Positions 1 through 10,756 of a stretch of 64,000 bases of DNA are shown here, one piece after another; within the stretch, counting starts at the first letter, position 1; the number at the start of each line of letters is the position of its first letter. A program made the position numbers and the translations under genes. The DNA comes from Limonium bicolor (Eukaryota; Streptophyta; Magnoliopsida; Caryophyllales; Plumbaginaceae). The notes under the pieces were generated by a model. It had not been told where the DNA came from. It was given only the letters and a program-made list of their open reading frames with translations, and did not search any database. Location of the stretch: the NCBI GenBank assembly GCA_023374045.1, contig CM041779.1, positions 272,772,062-272,836,061 on the forward strand, written 5' to 3'.

Positions 1-940
1 TATTGTCACTGGAAATGATCATCAAGAACATCATCGATTAGAGAAGCAACTACAAGCTCACTCTAAAATCAAGTCACTTGGCTCCCTAAAATACTTCTTA
101 GGCATTGAAGTTGCTTGCTCATCTCAAGGAATTTTCTTTAGTCAACAGAAACATATAACTGATCTTCTAACTGAAACAGAGAAAAGTGGATGTCAATCGT
201 CCACTTCACCGATGGATCCAAATCATTAGTTGGGAGAAGCTTTGGATGAGCTGAAAGTTGATATCTCTAGGTATCAACGGTTATGTGGAAAACTGATATA
301 TCTTCCTCATACTCATCCAGACATTGCTTATGCAGTGAGTGTCCTTAGCCAATTCATGCATAATTCAAGAAAACCACATCTTGAGGCAGCATATAGAGTA
401 CTTCATTATTTAAGAGGGGCATCTGGAAAAGGAATTCGGTTTTGAGAAAAGGAAGAAATTAACTCTCCAAGCCTTCAATGATGTTGATTATGGAGGTTCT
501 CTTGTTGATAGACAATCTACTACAGGCTACTGCATCTTTATGGGAGGAAATCTAATCACTTGGAGGAGCAAGAAACAGAAAGTAGTAGCTCAATCGTCTG
601 CAGAATCTGAATTTAGAGCTCTTGCTCATGGACTTCGGGAGCTATTATGGGCTCTGATCATTCTATTTGAGTTTCAGATAACGTGGGAAGGTCCTATGGA
701 GCTAAGATGTGATAACAAGTCAGCTATAAGTGTAGCCCACAACCCAGTCCAGCATGGTCGGACTAAATACATTGAAATTGATCGACACTTCATCAAAGAG
801 TGATAGAAGGAGGGTTGATCAAGCTAGATTATATTGCTTCAAAAGACTAGATAGCTGATGTCTTTACTAAGCCCCTTCACAATCCAAGATTTCATGACCG
901 CATTACCATGCTTGGAATGTAGAACATCTACAGTCCAGCT
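1..940 (+). pseudogene. Ty1/copia polyprotein, C-terminal part (RT end and RNase H), broken
   Basis: This is the 3' end of a copia pol gene; the rest lies left of the window. The translation shows the end of the RT domain (SLKYFLGIE, then HPDIAYAVSVLSQF) and the RNase H segment (AQSSAESEFRALAHG, then the acidic CDNKSAISVAHNP). It closes with ADVFTKPL, the usual last conserved motif of plant copia pol. In-frame stops at 227-229 and 443-445, a frame change before 540, and further stops near 800 and 850 mean no full-length product. A purine tract and an LTR follow directly, as expected for the 3' end of such an element. Family assignment is firm; the lineage within copia is not resolved. Confidence 0.9.
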
Positions 941-950
941 TGAGGGGGAG
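941..950 (+). other. Polypurine tract of the copia element
   Basis: TGAGGGGGAG lies between the pol remnant and the TGTTATTGTG that begins the LTR. This is the plus-strand priming site position in LTR retrotransposons. Confidence 0.8.
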
Positions 951-1249
951 TGTTATTGTGCTTATATTGAACAGGCATACTTAATCTATGAAATAGTTTA
1001 TTATTCTCTGTAATTAATAGTTGTTTGTCTGTTCAGATATTACATTAAGATGGTCTCGTCAGATGTACATTACCTAGACAGCCCTCTCTAGAAGTTTCCT
1101 AGAACTCCCCTATCTCCTTAGTCGTTCCTATATAATATAGGGTTGTATGAATCTGGAATAACATAAGCAGATATAAATAATACTAAAGAAAACTACAGAC
1201 ATATCTGATCATGAACAATTTGATACAATTCCAGCATATAATTGTTACA
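951..1249 (+). repeat. 3' LTR of the copia element
   Basis: The LTR begins TGTTATTGTG right after the polypurine tract and most likely ends in TGTTACA, giving about 299 bp, a normal copia LTR size. A TATA-like stretch (CCTATATAATATAG, about 1129-1142) fits the U3 promoter. The 5' LTR is outside the window, so the right boundary and the target duplication cannot be confirmed. Confidence 0.65.
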
Positions 1250-1649
1250 GCCTACACATTCTGTAGCATTCCTCAAAGAAGTTTTCCTACGTCCATTAGC
1301 CATCAAGAAAAATGCAAAATATTGATCAATGATTGGACTCAATAAGACAATGGACGGAGGAGAGCCCAAGGTTTTTGTGTCCGAATTTCATAAAACAGAA
1401 AAAGCCTGAAATTCCTCTTTTGCCAAAGATGCTGAACTGTGTTTCTAAGGAAAGCAACATCAAGGTCAACCATATAGTGTCATGGTAGTAATACACTGTT
1501 TCCTTCTTTTTAAGGGAATTGATAAATTGCACATCAGTTTGACAGAGTTGATTGTTGATACCACAGATTAATCTCTGAATAATTCAACACATCGTAGAAA
1601 AGTGATCAGGTCATTAGCAAAGCAATTACACTATGATGAGCCCAAGATT
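1250..1649. other. Unassigned intergenic or intronic stretch
   Basis: No convincing ORF, repeat or RNA gene is visible. A 68-codon minus-strand frame (1326-1532) has no recognisable motif. The stretch could be intron of the minus-strand lipase-like gene, whose later exons would lie to the left. Confidence 0.4.
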
Positions 1650-3013
1650 TGTTGATCAAGGACAGTTCGGGATTTAAGGAACAAAGGCCATTGGGGACCA
1701 CTAGTTGCATCATATGAGCAGTAGAACATGAGCAAGAACACAAAACAGCTCCATCGACTAAGGATGATGGGCTACCTTTCCCCCTCTCCAAGCTACCTAT
1801 CCCTTTACTACAGATGGAAATGAGAGAAGCAGTTTAGGGAATCAAAGAAGAAAATAATGATTTGGTCCAATCTTGTGGATAGACAGGGTTTACCCTGATT
1901 AGGCAGGCTTGACCTGATTATTCTCCTTTTCCCATTCCTCACTGTTTATTGCCTTCTTACGCTAGAAAGACTTTTGCCAGCTGAGCTAACTTAATGTATA
2001 TATGAGCAAGCAGCTCTTTACTAGAGGGGTTCTATCATTGGGTATCAGAGCTGAATATTCTACAAGTGGGTGACAAAGGGAGTGAACAGGGATTTGTAGG
2101 GAAAAAAAGGAGAAAATGCCCAAATATGAGAGAGATGAGTTGGTAACTTTAGCTAGAGAAATCGATATGAGATGTGAGCAACGGCGGAGAGGATGAGAAA
2201 ACTAGATGTAGAGAAGAAGGGAGAGATAAAGGAGGCTAGATGCTCTGAAAGAGGAGAAACTGAAGAGGCCCAAGTTCGACTTACCAATGAAAGGGTGTGC
2301 AAGGCAACTCTAGCACAGTTTCTTCACCTGCTATGAGGGCGGAAAAATCAACAGGCGATTCGCATCAGTCAGTCCTAGAGGAAGGAACTCATCCAGTTCA
2401 ACTCAGCCCCACCCATGAAAAGGCAGAAATGCGGAGGGAGATTCGTCATCTCCTACTACAGCGGGGTGGAGGGATCTGGCACCTTATCACAATAAGGTTG
2501 AAGATGACCTCAACATCATTCTGCCAGTCAAAGAGAAAGTCCCAGAATTCAGAACTTCCAATGACCAGTTTGCAGCTGAGAACATCAAGAGAAATCAGAG
2601 GGGGACAAGCTGAAGGGTGCCATGGGTGTAGAAGTGACTACCATCATTGGAAGATCAAAAAAAGTTGGGCAAAAGAAGGCCAGGGAGAGAAGGAAAGACT
2701 GGCGGGTACAATGCACAGAACTGGAAGCTACATCTTGCTAAGGCAATGCCACAGATCGAAAGGAACCAAGTTTGGAAGCAAACAAGGGACCCAACAGGCC
2801 AACATCTAGAAGTGGTTCCTATGTGCACCACCTTGAGGACAAGATGGTTGCCAACAGAGGAGGAACGATAAGACCACGATTTGATAATCAAGGGAAGTTT
2901 AGGGATTTATGCAAGAAAGGCCATTGGGAACCACTAGGTGCATCACATGAGCTATTTGCTCGTGAGCAAGAATATAAAGGAACAGCTTCATCAGCTAGGG
3001 TTGATGAGTTAAC

Positions 3014-3054
<41 letters not shown>

Positions 3055-3310
3055 ACTCCAAGCTACCTATCGCTTTACTATAAAAATTAATGACCAGAGT
3101 AGTTTAGCAAATCAAAGAAGCAACTACTGATTTGGCCATTCGTGAAGACAGGCAAGGTTTACCTTGATTAGGCAGGCTTGATCTGATTATTCTCCTTCTC
3201 CCCACTGTGTATTGCATTTTTACGGTTGTAAGGCTTTTGCCAGCTGAGCTATCGTAATGTATATATGCACAAGGAGTGTGAAGCTGCTCTTTACTGGAGG
3301 GGTCCCATCA
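1650..3310 (+). mobile_element. Decayed small LTR-element remnant with two related direct repeats
   Basis: Two diverged direct repeats, about 1650-2037 and 2882-3310, share runs such as GGCCATTGGG, CTCCAAGCTACCTATC, TTGATTAGGCAGGCTTGA and TTTTGCCAGCTGAGCTA. Both end in (T/C)(T/C)(T/C)ATCA. After the first copy comes TTGGGTATCAGAGCTG (2038-2053), one base off the usual tRNA-iMet primer-binding sequence. The DNA between the copies starts with a gag-like frame (KYERDELVTLAREID), then loses frame. Together this suggests two LTRs around a short gag remnant without pol. No target duplication was found (AGATT versus CATTA), so the exact ends and the element type are uncertain. Confidence 0.5.
3015..3054. 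repeat. Poly(C) run, 40 bases
   Basis: Forty consecutive C residues lie inside the second LTR-like repeat. The homologous place in the first copy (about 1780) has only a short CCCCC-type stretch, so the run expanded in this copy or was inflated during sequencing or assembly. Confidence 0.95.
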
Positions 3311-3716
3311 CATTATTGTAAGGTTTTATAGCAACAATCAGCTCTTGCGCAATGGTATAGTTATGTGGCTGTGAAAATAAAGGACAAAGATAAATATACG
3401 GTGTGCCACTTATACTTTCTCCATATTGCAGTATTATTATAAAATAATTTATATCTGATTGTTCATCGTCTTTTTACGGTAGTAAGGCTTTTGCCAGCTA
3501 AGCTATCTTAATGTATATATGAACAAGGAGTGAGAAGCTGCTAATTACCAGAGGGGTTCTATCGCATTATTGTAAGGTTTTATAGCAATAAATCAGCTCT
3601 TGCCGATGGTATAGTTTTGCGGCTGTGAAATAAAAGACAGATAAATATAGTGTACAACTTATACTTTCTCATATTGCAGTATATTATTAATTCATTTATA
3701 TCTGAATGTTCATCTA
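3212..3716. repeat. Tandem duplication of about 250 bp
   Basis: Two adjacent diverged units, about 3212-3466 and 3467-3716. Each holds the LTR-like tail (TTTTGCCAGCT, then GAGGGGT) followed by the same flank, CATTATTGTAAGGTTTTATA, ending in ATATCTGA(T/A)TGTTCATC. The duplication therefore copied an LTR end together with its neighbouring DNA. Confidence 0.85.
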
Positions 3717-3803
3717 CAGATGCTCTACAAAAAAAATGTCGCACTCATGTTTGCATTGCAATGCATAAAACTTGTGAAAGACCAGAAAAATGAATAAAAA
3801 TAC

Positions 3804-6800
3804 CTGCTAAAAGTTCCAAATGGCCAGTCCCTGAAGCACGATAAGTGACTAGGTCTCCAAGTAACTGTGCCCACTGAATATACTTCATCTTCCTCCATGG
3901 CACTCCTAAAAATTTTACAGAAAGAATCTTTAGGTCGCTTCAACTTAAGCAATTGGTGAAACTAACCAAGATTTCAAGAAGCCTACAAGTATTTTACTCG
4001 TCAAGACAGCACAAAGCCTCGCGAATGCCATGGTCAAATACCTCCTGATAATGGGCTTTCCATGCATCATCATGGGTTGAGTAGAAAGATCTCCATCTGA
4101 GAACCTCAGATTTGGTAAAACATTGCAGTAACGTGACAAAACACATGGTGATGAGGAAGAAATCAGCAAATCTTGCTTCCACTTTTCCTTGGTTACAATC
4201 AAACCTGAAGCACAAATTCATCAAAAGCAGAATGGAAACTGAGAATAGCATATCTAAATAAGACCCTGCACAATTTTTGGATTAATCTATATATTCAGTA
4301 ACATATTATATATTATAGTCTTATATGCGCGTAAAATAACCATTTAAGCTCTATTTCCAGAACTACTCTAATTTATCATATGAAACAACATAAAACCAAA
4401 AAATATCCATTTGACACCATTCCACTATATGACACTAACAAAGAGTTGAAGGTAGAACTGATCATGGATTGTTGCTAGTTTCAGGATGAGAGGCTACCCT
4501 TCGATTTCTTGACCAGACATCATCCATTATTGAACTTCAACCACAAACTTGAACCTGAGTTTATTACGCAAGTGCAAAATTTGCATTTACAATGACGTAC
4601 TGAAACTTATGAAACAACTTAATAGAAGAAATTGATGGCCTTTAGAGGCAGTACAATAATAATGATAGAAGAACTTCTAGAAGTGCTCACAGAAACTAGA
4701 ACCATAACCATGAAAAATAGGAGATGAAACATTCACATCAAGTGGCATTTCAATTTTTATTTATCCTCTCTATCATTTTTCAGTGAGCATTGACAACAAA
4801 AACCTGCACATATAGGCAACCAGAAGTTATTACCGTCTTACATGACCAACCATAAATAATCAAGTAATGTTGGTTTATTTCATGAATGACAAACAGAATA
4901 GTGAACCAAACCGAAACATCTCCAGATGCTTTTTCCCTCAGTAGATGGAAGCTTAAGATTTATTATTACAAAATTTCCGTTTTCACTCATTTCACCACGA
5001 GAAGTGAAAGGCTTATGTAAGTTTAAAGTCTGATGTATTAGCAAGCAAATACCGCATCAAATCCTGTCACACCACATGCCATTGCCATCGCACTGGTAGA
5101 TTATTGAGTTTATGAAGCATCTTAAGGTGAAGTGGCATATGGGAGAGATAAATAAATCTAGTAAAATCTATCTACATTGGCTCAGAGCACTTGATGGAAG
5201 GAGACTGCATATACCCATAGCCCGAACAGATGAAGAGCACTCTCAGTTACCTAAGATACAGTCCCAAATCTCGCTCACGTGAAATATTCGGGCCATGGTA
5301 TAAATCATATCCTTGCTAGAAAAAATTGAAAGGCTATATTGATGATCATTGAGCACCTTGTCCACCAGACCCATCTTTTGTACTGCATCTGCACAGAAGA
5401 GGAAGGAAAGATAAAATTACTATAGAACAGATTATGTTCCATATGTGATATAGAATACTCAAATCATTTTTACAACTACACTGTATCTTGAATAAGGCTT
5501 ACCGCCATGTAAAATGAAAAGAAATAAGTAATCAATTTCAGAATGTCTCGTGAGAGAGATACAAGGGTAATATGTATACATCCTTTCTTTGCATAACAAG
5601 CTTTCTTTCTAGCCAATTATAGAGAAGACAAAGATAAGGAGACGCACTATTTGCCTATTTCATTCATCAACCCTAGAATCAGCAAAAAAAGTCAAATCCA
5701 GAGTCACCTAGTCATAGGTAAATGGATAGAGCTCATTTTTGCATTTGCCGTCACCCCCAAAGAAGTAAAAAAAATCTGCATGCATCTCAAGCTGGGCAGG
5801 ATGAATGCAGTGTCGGCATTAGCTCTTCAGTCACTTTAAAAATAACTTTTTTTTATAATCAAGTGCCAACGGCTGTATTTCAAAACCATGAAGATCCAAA
5901 ATATAACAGACTCCCTGAGAGACAAGCTGCCTAACTCCCAGTGGTCGACCGCAATAAGCCTCGTTAAAACCTTGCTGGGAAAAAACAGTGGGAAAAAAAA
6001 CCAACAAGAAAAAAGAGTACTTCAAGGCAGTCTCCAAGCTATTCTACACAAAAATACAGAACACATAAAGCTTAAACACCCCATAGATAAGTAAACTAAG
6101 GAGAAAAAAAAACAACGGCTCCTCTGCTTCTGTTTCCCCTTAACGTTCTGCTGCTGAGAAGCTCCTGGCCTCCAGCAAATGTCCTGCAAATCTTGGTCAC
6201 GCCTCAACTCCCGCCAGAGACCAGCAGCTACCAACCAGATCATACACCCACACCTGCTAAGCCATTCACAACAGCTGCCAAGCCCCTTCGTGAGATAAAC
6301 ATCTCACACCCAAGCGCCAATTCAGGCCACCAGCCTTTTGTCCACTCCCAAGTCTCACGCTTCACGTTTCTGGCCACCATTTCAAAATCAAAGCAGCCTT
6401 CATCAAAAATTATCTCATTTCTAATCCTCCGAATGTTCCACACTGCATAATAAAATGTGGACTTCCGGAATTTGATGTTTTTCTGCTTAGCCTCATGTTA
6501 TCCAGGTGCTAAAAACTGTGTAGCAGTACTCCCCATCCTCTATCACTGGGAATTTCACTCTAATATCCCACCATCTAAACAAATCTTCCTAAACCCGCAG
6601 GGATGTCAAACATCTGAAGAATAGATGTTCTCTTGTTTCCATCGCTCTCCCGCATAGAGCACGGTAGCAGCTACCAAGTGTAACCACAACTCGTTCCAGC
6701 AGTAAATCCCTCGTGCTAAGGCGCCCATAAACCAGGAAACATACTAGTACCTCTGCTCTCGGTGCCACAAAGCCTCCCCAAATCGTTTGAAGTGCTGTTA

Positions 6801-8587
6801 GAAGCTTTCTGGTTCACCACCTGTAGATAGAATCCTAACCATTTCTTTTACTTCGTAGGAGTTTGAGGAACTACCGCTCCTCAATACTTTGTCCTCTGCA
6901 CCACAGACTGGATGCACATGCTCAATAAGGTCAGAGAGCTCACCCAACATGCTAGATTCCTGTCTACTTAATCACCTGCACCATAAGAAATGCCACCGCC
7001 AATGAGTCCCATCCCAGAACCCCATTTCATCAATGTTATAGTTTTTCTGGGAACTGAGTTCAATCAACCTGCTGTACCGCTCCTTCAGAGATACAGTCCC
7101 AACCCAATTCTCATGCCAGAACAGAGCCTTATTGCTGGAGCCAAGTTCGATACGCAGCAGGCCCGACAAAGCTTCACTCACGAGCTGATCTCGAGATATT
7201 GTTTTTACAATCAAGGACCACATGCCAGGGTGTTACACTTCAGCCAGCAATCATCCGTTAGCTGATAGCCTCCTTTCACCTTATATATTGATCTCAACGT
7301 TCGTTTCCATAGCAATGCATCCCTTAGCTGATAGTCACTTTAAAAATACTATAGCCAAGTCTAAGCAATTTTCAGCCGTTTTTCCAATATTTAAGATCAT
7401 ATTTGGTACTATAACTATGGTAGTGAAAAAAAGGTTAAAGATTGAAGAACTTTCGAGGGGATTACAAATGATAACTAATTCAGTACCGGACTATGATTTC
7501 AATTTAACTTTAGCATGCACCACTTCTACTTATACTTTCTCCTCTGTCCATTCCCAAAATATATACTTCTACGTATTCCTCACCGTGAAAGATTAATCAA
7601 ATTTAACGTGTGAATAAAAAAAAGGCATACTCAGACGGCAAACCACATAGGAGCAAGAAACTTAAAGATGATGCAGATTTGGCAGCACTAGACATAACAT
7701 GTCACTGAAATCATTCTATCAAGTTAGAATTTTATGAAGAGCTGTATAACAACAGGATAGGATATCCCATGACAAAATCGTGAAACAGAAACAAACAGGG
7801 TAAACTACAAGGCATGAAGTTTCTATAAAAGACAGAAAGTAGCTAAACGAAACTCCAGACAAATGTTTAAATCGAATACAAGATCCTGAGAAGACAGGGC
7901 ACAATTTGGAAAACGGTCCATCAGCCACAAGAGCTAATACTTTTTAACTTTTCAAACTCTTGTTAATTTATTTGGTTAACAATCAATAGCATCAGCTAAT
8001 TACCAAACAGGACCAGGTGGCATAATCTTAGTTACATCCTATTATTCAGCTGTGCTGTCTATCCTCCATTTTTGCCCACTTATCTCAGTCGTCCAAATTT
8101 ACAACAACAAAAAAAATTATCACTGTACCCTTTTAGTACACTTCCCGTTAATCCCACTACATAGCCACAATCATACCAATCGGGGAGAAAGCCGAGTACA
8201 GTTTCTACATAGGGATGTGCACATAAAAGGACTGACGAGACAAACACTTAAACCCGTATGCTATATCCAGTAAGGTATGATGAGAACCAGTACCCTTCTT
8301 TGAATGCGGGAATCGTCAGAGCTGCCGCCGGATAATTCATCATGGGAAGAGCCGAGCACGGCAGCAGCGGTGGCCTGCTGGGCAATGGCGCTGCAAACCA
8401 TCGTCATGATCCTCACGGCGGCCAAAGCCACCACCATGGCAACAATAAACAAATCCAGACCGCGACACGATGGGTAGCCGAAACACAAAAGGGTGAGAGC
8501 AAGCAGCATGACAGCCAGGTTTGAAAAACACAATACGACGCTCGTCCATCTTAGATTCTTTACAATCTGCCTCGCCGAAAAGCACAT
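3804..8587 (-). CDS. Lipase class 3 / DAG-lipase-like membrane protein, exons 1-4 only, three frameshifts
   Basis: Four exons can be read on the minus strand: 8587-8294, 5388-5251, 4204-3987 and 3905-3804, all with GT-AG borders. Exon 1 starts at an ATG (MCFSARQIVKNLRW) and encodes two hydrophobic membrane segments (SNLAVMLLALTLLCFG; GLDLFIVAMVVALAAV) followed by SAIAQQATAAAVL. Exon 2 reads QYKRWVWWTRCSMIINIAF, exon 3 FADFFLITMCFVTLLQCF and then VFDHGIREALCCL, exon 4 EEDEVYSV and then GDLVTYRASGTGHLELLA. From memory this matches the N-terminal membrane part of plant alpha/beta-hydrolases of the DAG-lipase-like class 3 family. The catalytic GxSxG region is not in the window. Each of exons 2, 3 and 4 departs from frame by one base (near 5310, 4000 and 3870-3872). 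Allowing for these, all intron phases agree. It is either a decaying gene or an intact gene with assembly indels. Family call is moderate, exon structure good. Confidence 0.6.
5829..5844. repeat. Target-site duplication, left copy, of the intronic LINE
   Basis: AGTCACTTTAAAAATA occurs here and at 7333-7348, immediately outside the LINE fragment. Confidence 0.85.
5845..7332 (-). mobile_element. 5'-truncated L1-type LINE in intron 1 of the lipase-like gene
   Basis: The minus-strand frames encode the C-terminal end of a plant L1 ORF2. The zf-RVT lead-in (ELGSSNKALFWHENWVG) lies around 7140, the Cys/His zf-RVT block (RLSTRDLLLERV, then ETREHLFFRC) around 6600-6730, and the tail (RRIRNEIIFDEG) around 6400. 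Frames are interrupted. The 3' end is an oligo(A) seen as TTTTTTTT at 5847-5854. The 16-bp duplication AGTCACTTTAAAAATA on both sides proves insertion by target-primed reverse transcription. Endonuclease and RT domains are missing, so the copy is dead. It lies in the same orientation as the host gene. Confidence 0.85.
7333..7348. repeat. Target-site duplication, right copy, of the intronic LINE
   Basis: This is the second copy of AGTCACTTTAAAAATA. Just upstream, TTAGCTGATAG occurs twice (about 7254 and 7324), a small local duplication at the 5' junction. Confidence 0.8.
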
Positions 8588-9419
8588 CTTCAATCCTCCT
8601 CCTCTTCTTCCTACACCTCTCTCGTTTCATAGCAAAAACGAAGATGAGATTCGAGGTATAGATATGGTGCTTCCTTGGCGAAACGACTGATTGAACAATT
8701 GAAGCAGATCACACATAGAGGAGAACAGAAAGAGCGACGACAGCTTCGTTCTTGGCGTCATGTTGGATCCACCCTTCGTTGGATCCACCCTTTTTGTCCG
8801 TAGTCTGTCCCGCCTCCCTTCTCAAATGCTGGACAAATCAACGTGGGTTTAGAACTTTATATGCGATCGTGAAAATCCTTCTCGCCTGAACACTCTTATC
8901 GTCCACTCCCGATGCACATGCCGTATACGCCATACGGATTCTGAAGCGGATATCTATGTATCAGGCTAAAACAGAAATGGCCCAAAGACCAAAGGATCCA
9001 TTTGTCCAGTAGAAACAGAATGACGTCTACGTAGCATGCTACAGGATATCTCCTAACCATCCACGACTCAGAAGGCACAAAAACTAGGTCCCAAAACAGA
9101 AGGTGTTGTAAAATACACACACCGAAGCACAATAAGTTTTCACATAACGAAACCAAAATCATTGTAGAAACAGAAGTCTTTTGGCAAGACCAGCAAAACA
9201 TGGAAAGCCAAACAGAAATCAGAGACCGAAACACACATACCGAAACACACTTTTAGAACAGATTAGAGATGAAAAATATAACGAATAATTACAGACCGGA
9301 AATACATGTAAACACATACTAAAACATGTCAAATAACTTATACATACTTAGGAGATCGTAACCCCATGAATGGAAGTCAAAACGGATCTCAAACAAACAT
9401 TTTAGGCGAAATCAGAAGC
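8588..9419. other. 5' flank of the lipase-like gene
   Basis: This is the upstream side of the minus-strand gene and must hold its 5' UTR and promoter. I see no clear TATA box. The only local structure is a short direct repeat, TTGGATCCACCCTT, at about 8763-8791. No ORF has recognisable motifs. Confidence 0.4.
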
Positions 9420-9735
9420 CTGTCCGGACATATGTTTTAACCTACAAGTCCGGACGCATGCCGTGACACAAAATAGAGGTGTCCAGATATGTGTTCGGAC
9501 TTACAAGCCGGTCGCATGCCAAACTTGAAAACCATAGGGTGTCCAGACATTTGTCCGAACTTACTAGTCCGGACAGAGTCCGAAAGAAAACATAAGAGGT
9601 GTCCGCACTTGTGTCAAGGCTTGCATGTTCGGACACATAACTGCAAAGCCATAACTCGTCCTCGCACCCCGTCCGGACAAGGAATAAATCATCGTAAAGA
9701 CGCATGAAGCACTATCCGGACATACAAGTCCATGC
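9420..9735. repeat. TCCGGA-rich minisatellite
   Basis: About five imperfect units of 60-75 bp each carry GTCCGGACA/GTCCAGACA-type words in both orientations (for example TGTCCGGACATATG, CAAGTCCGGACGCATG and AGTCCGGACAGAGTCC). The surrounding DNA is AT-rich and lacks these words. Confidence 0.7.
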
Positions 9736-10705
9736 ATCATAAAAACAGCTAAATCAAATGGCAAAACAGATGGAAACCAGAGCCACAAATTCACCATGAA
9801 TATACATAATATTTTCATAGCAAAGTAGTCAAATCAAACACATTTCCATGGGGTTTTAACAGAGCAAAACACAGATTGAAGTCATTATAAATTCACAAAG
9901 AAATTAGAGAATAAATCAAACATATTCAGAACTAAAACGAAACCTAGAATCCCCAAGGGTGAACACACCCAAACCGAATTCATCTACCACCTACCTCGAA
10001 TCAATGAACTGCATGACTTGACATACTCCACACAACAACTTTCCTCGAATCCCTACTCTAAACCTGATGAAAAATCGACTGAATTAACCAGAAGTTGAAA
10101 CCAAATTCAGAAAGAGAGTAAATGAAACGAAGAAAACAAAACAAAACCAAACCCACAGCTCAAACCTGAAATCCAACAAACTAGCAAACGACTCTCCCCA
10201 AACAGGACCATCCGAACAATTAAGCATAGGAATAGAGACCAAAGGAGGAAGATGTTGCAAAGCGAGAAGAAGAATAAAACAAAGAATGTGAAAAAGATGA
10301 ACAAGAAAAGAGAAATCAGAAATGAGAGTTGGGGAAAAGAAAAAGAAATTAGGAACCTCTTCCCAACTTAGTAATTAAAAACCCAAAATGACGCTTTTGC
10401 CCCTCCTTTCCTCTAAGTTAATAAAAATATTGTCACAATGACATTAACATCACTTTCATAAGATAGAAATATGACATACACCCCCTTTGTGAACCAGAAA
10501 CAAATTTTAAAAAACTGGGGCACAACATTCTTCCTCTTGCCAGAATACTGGAACTGAACAACTATCACTGTCTGAAGATCACCTACTCTAATGTAGGGAT
10601 TTTCTTTGATATATTTGGTGAATATGCAAGACATGAATCTCAAGTCAAGATGTGGATGATCTTGACTCAAGATGGAGTTCATACAAGTGTGTGGGCCTTC
10701 GACAA
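9736..10705. other. Unassigned AT-rich flank before the insertion nest
   Basis: No ORF with recognisable motifs and no clear repeat is visible. This is the left flank of the Athila-like element whose 5' LTR starts at 10706. Confidence 0.4.
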
Positions 10706-10751
10706 TGATGAGTGTCCAAATGAGCAAGTTTTAGTGGTGCATTTCATATAT

Positions 10752-10756
10752 TCAAT
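10752..10756. repeat. Target duplication TCAAT, left copy, of the outer giant LTR
   Basis: TCAAT lies directly before TGTAACACCCC, and the same five bases follow GGGGTATTTCA at 38359-38363. Confidence 0.85.

Noticed and set aside
1326..1532. Possible later exon of the lipase-like gene
   Set aside because: The minus-strand frame has no lipase motif (no GxSxG) and no convincing splice borders.
2772..3083. 103-codon frame with a long Pro run
   Set aside because: The Pro run is the translation of the poly(C) tract, and the rest is gag remnant plus LTR-like repeat.
1645..3315. Complete small LTR element with target duplication
   Set aside because: AGATT and CATTA do not match and the LTR starts are uncertain. 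Reported only as a decayed remnant.
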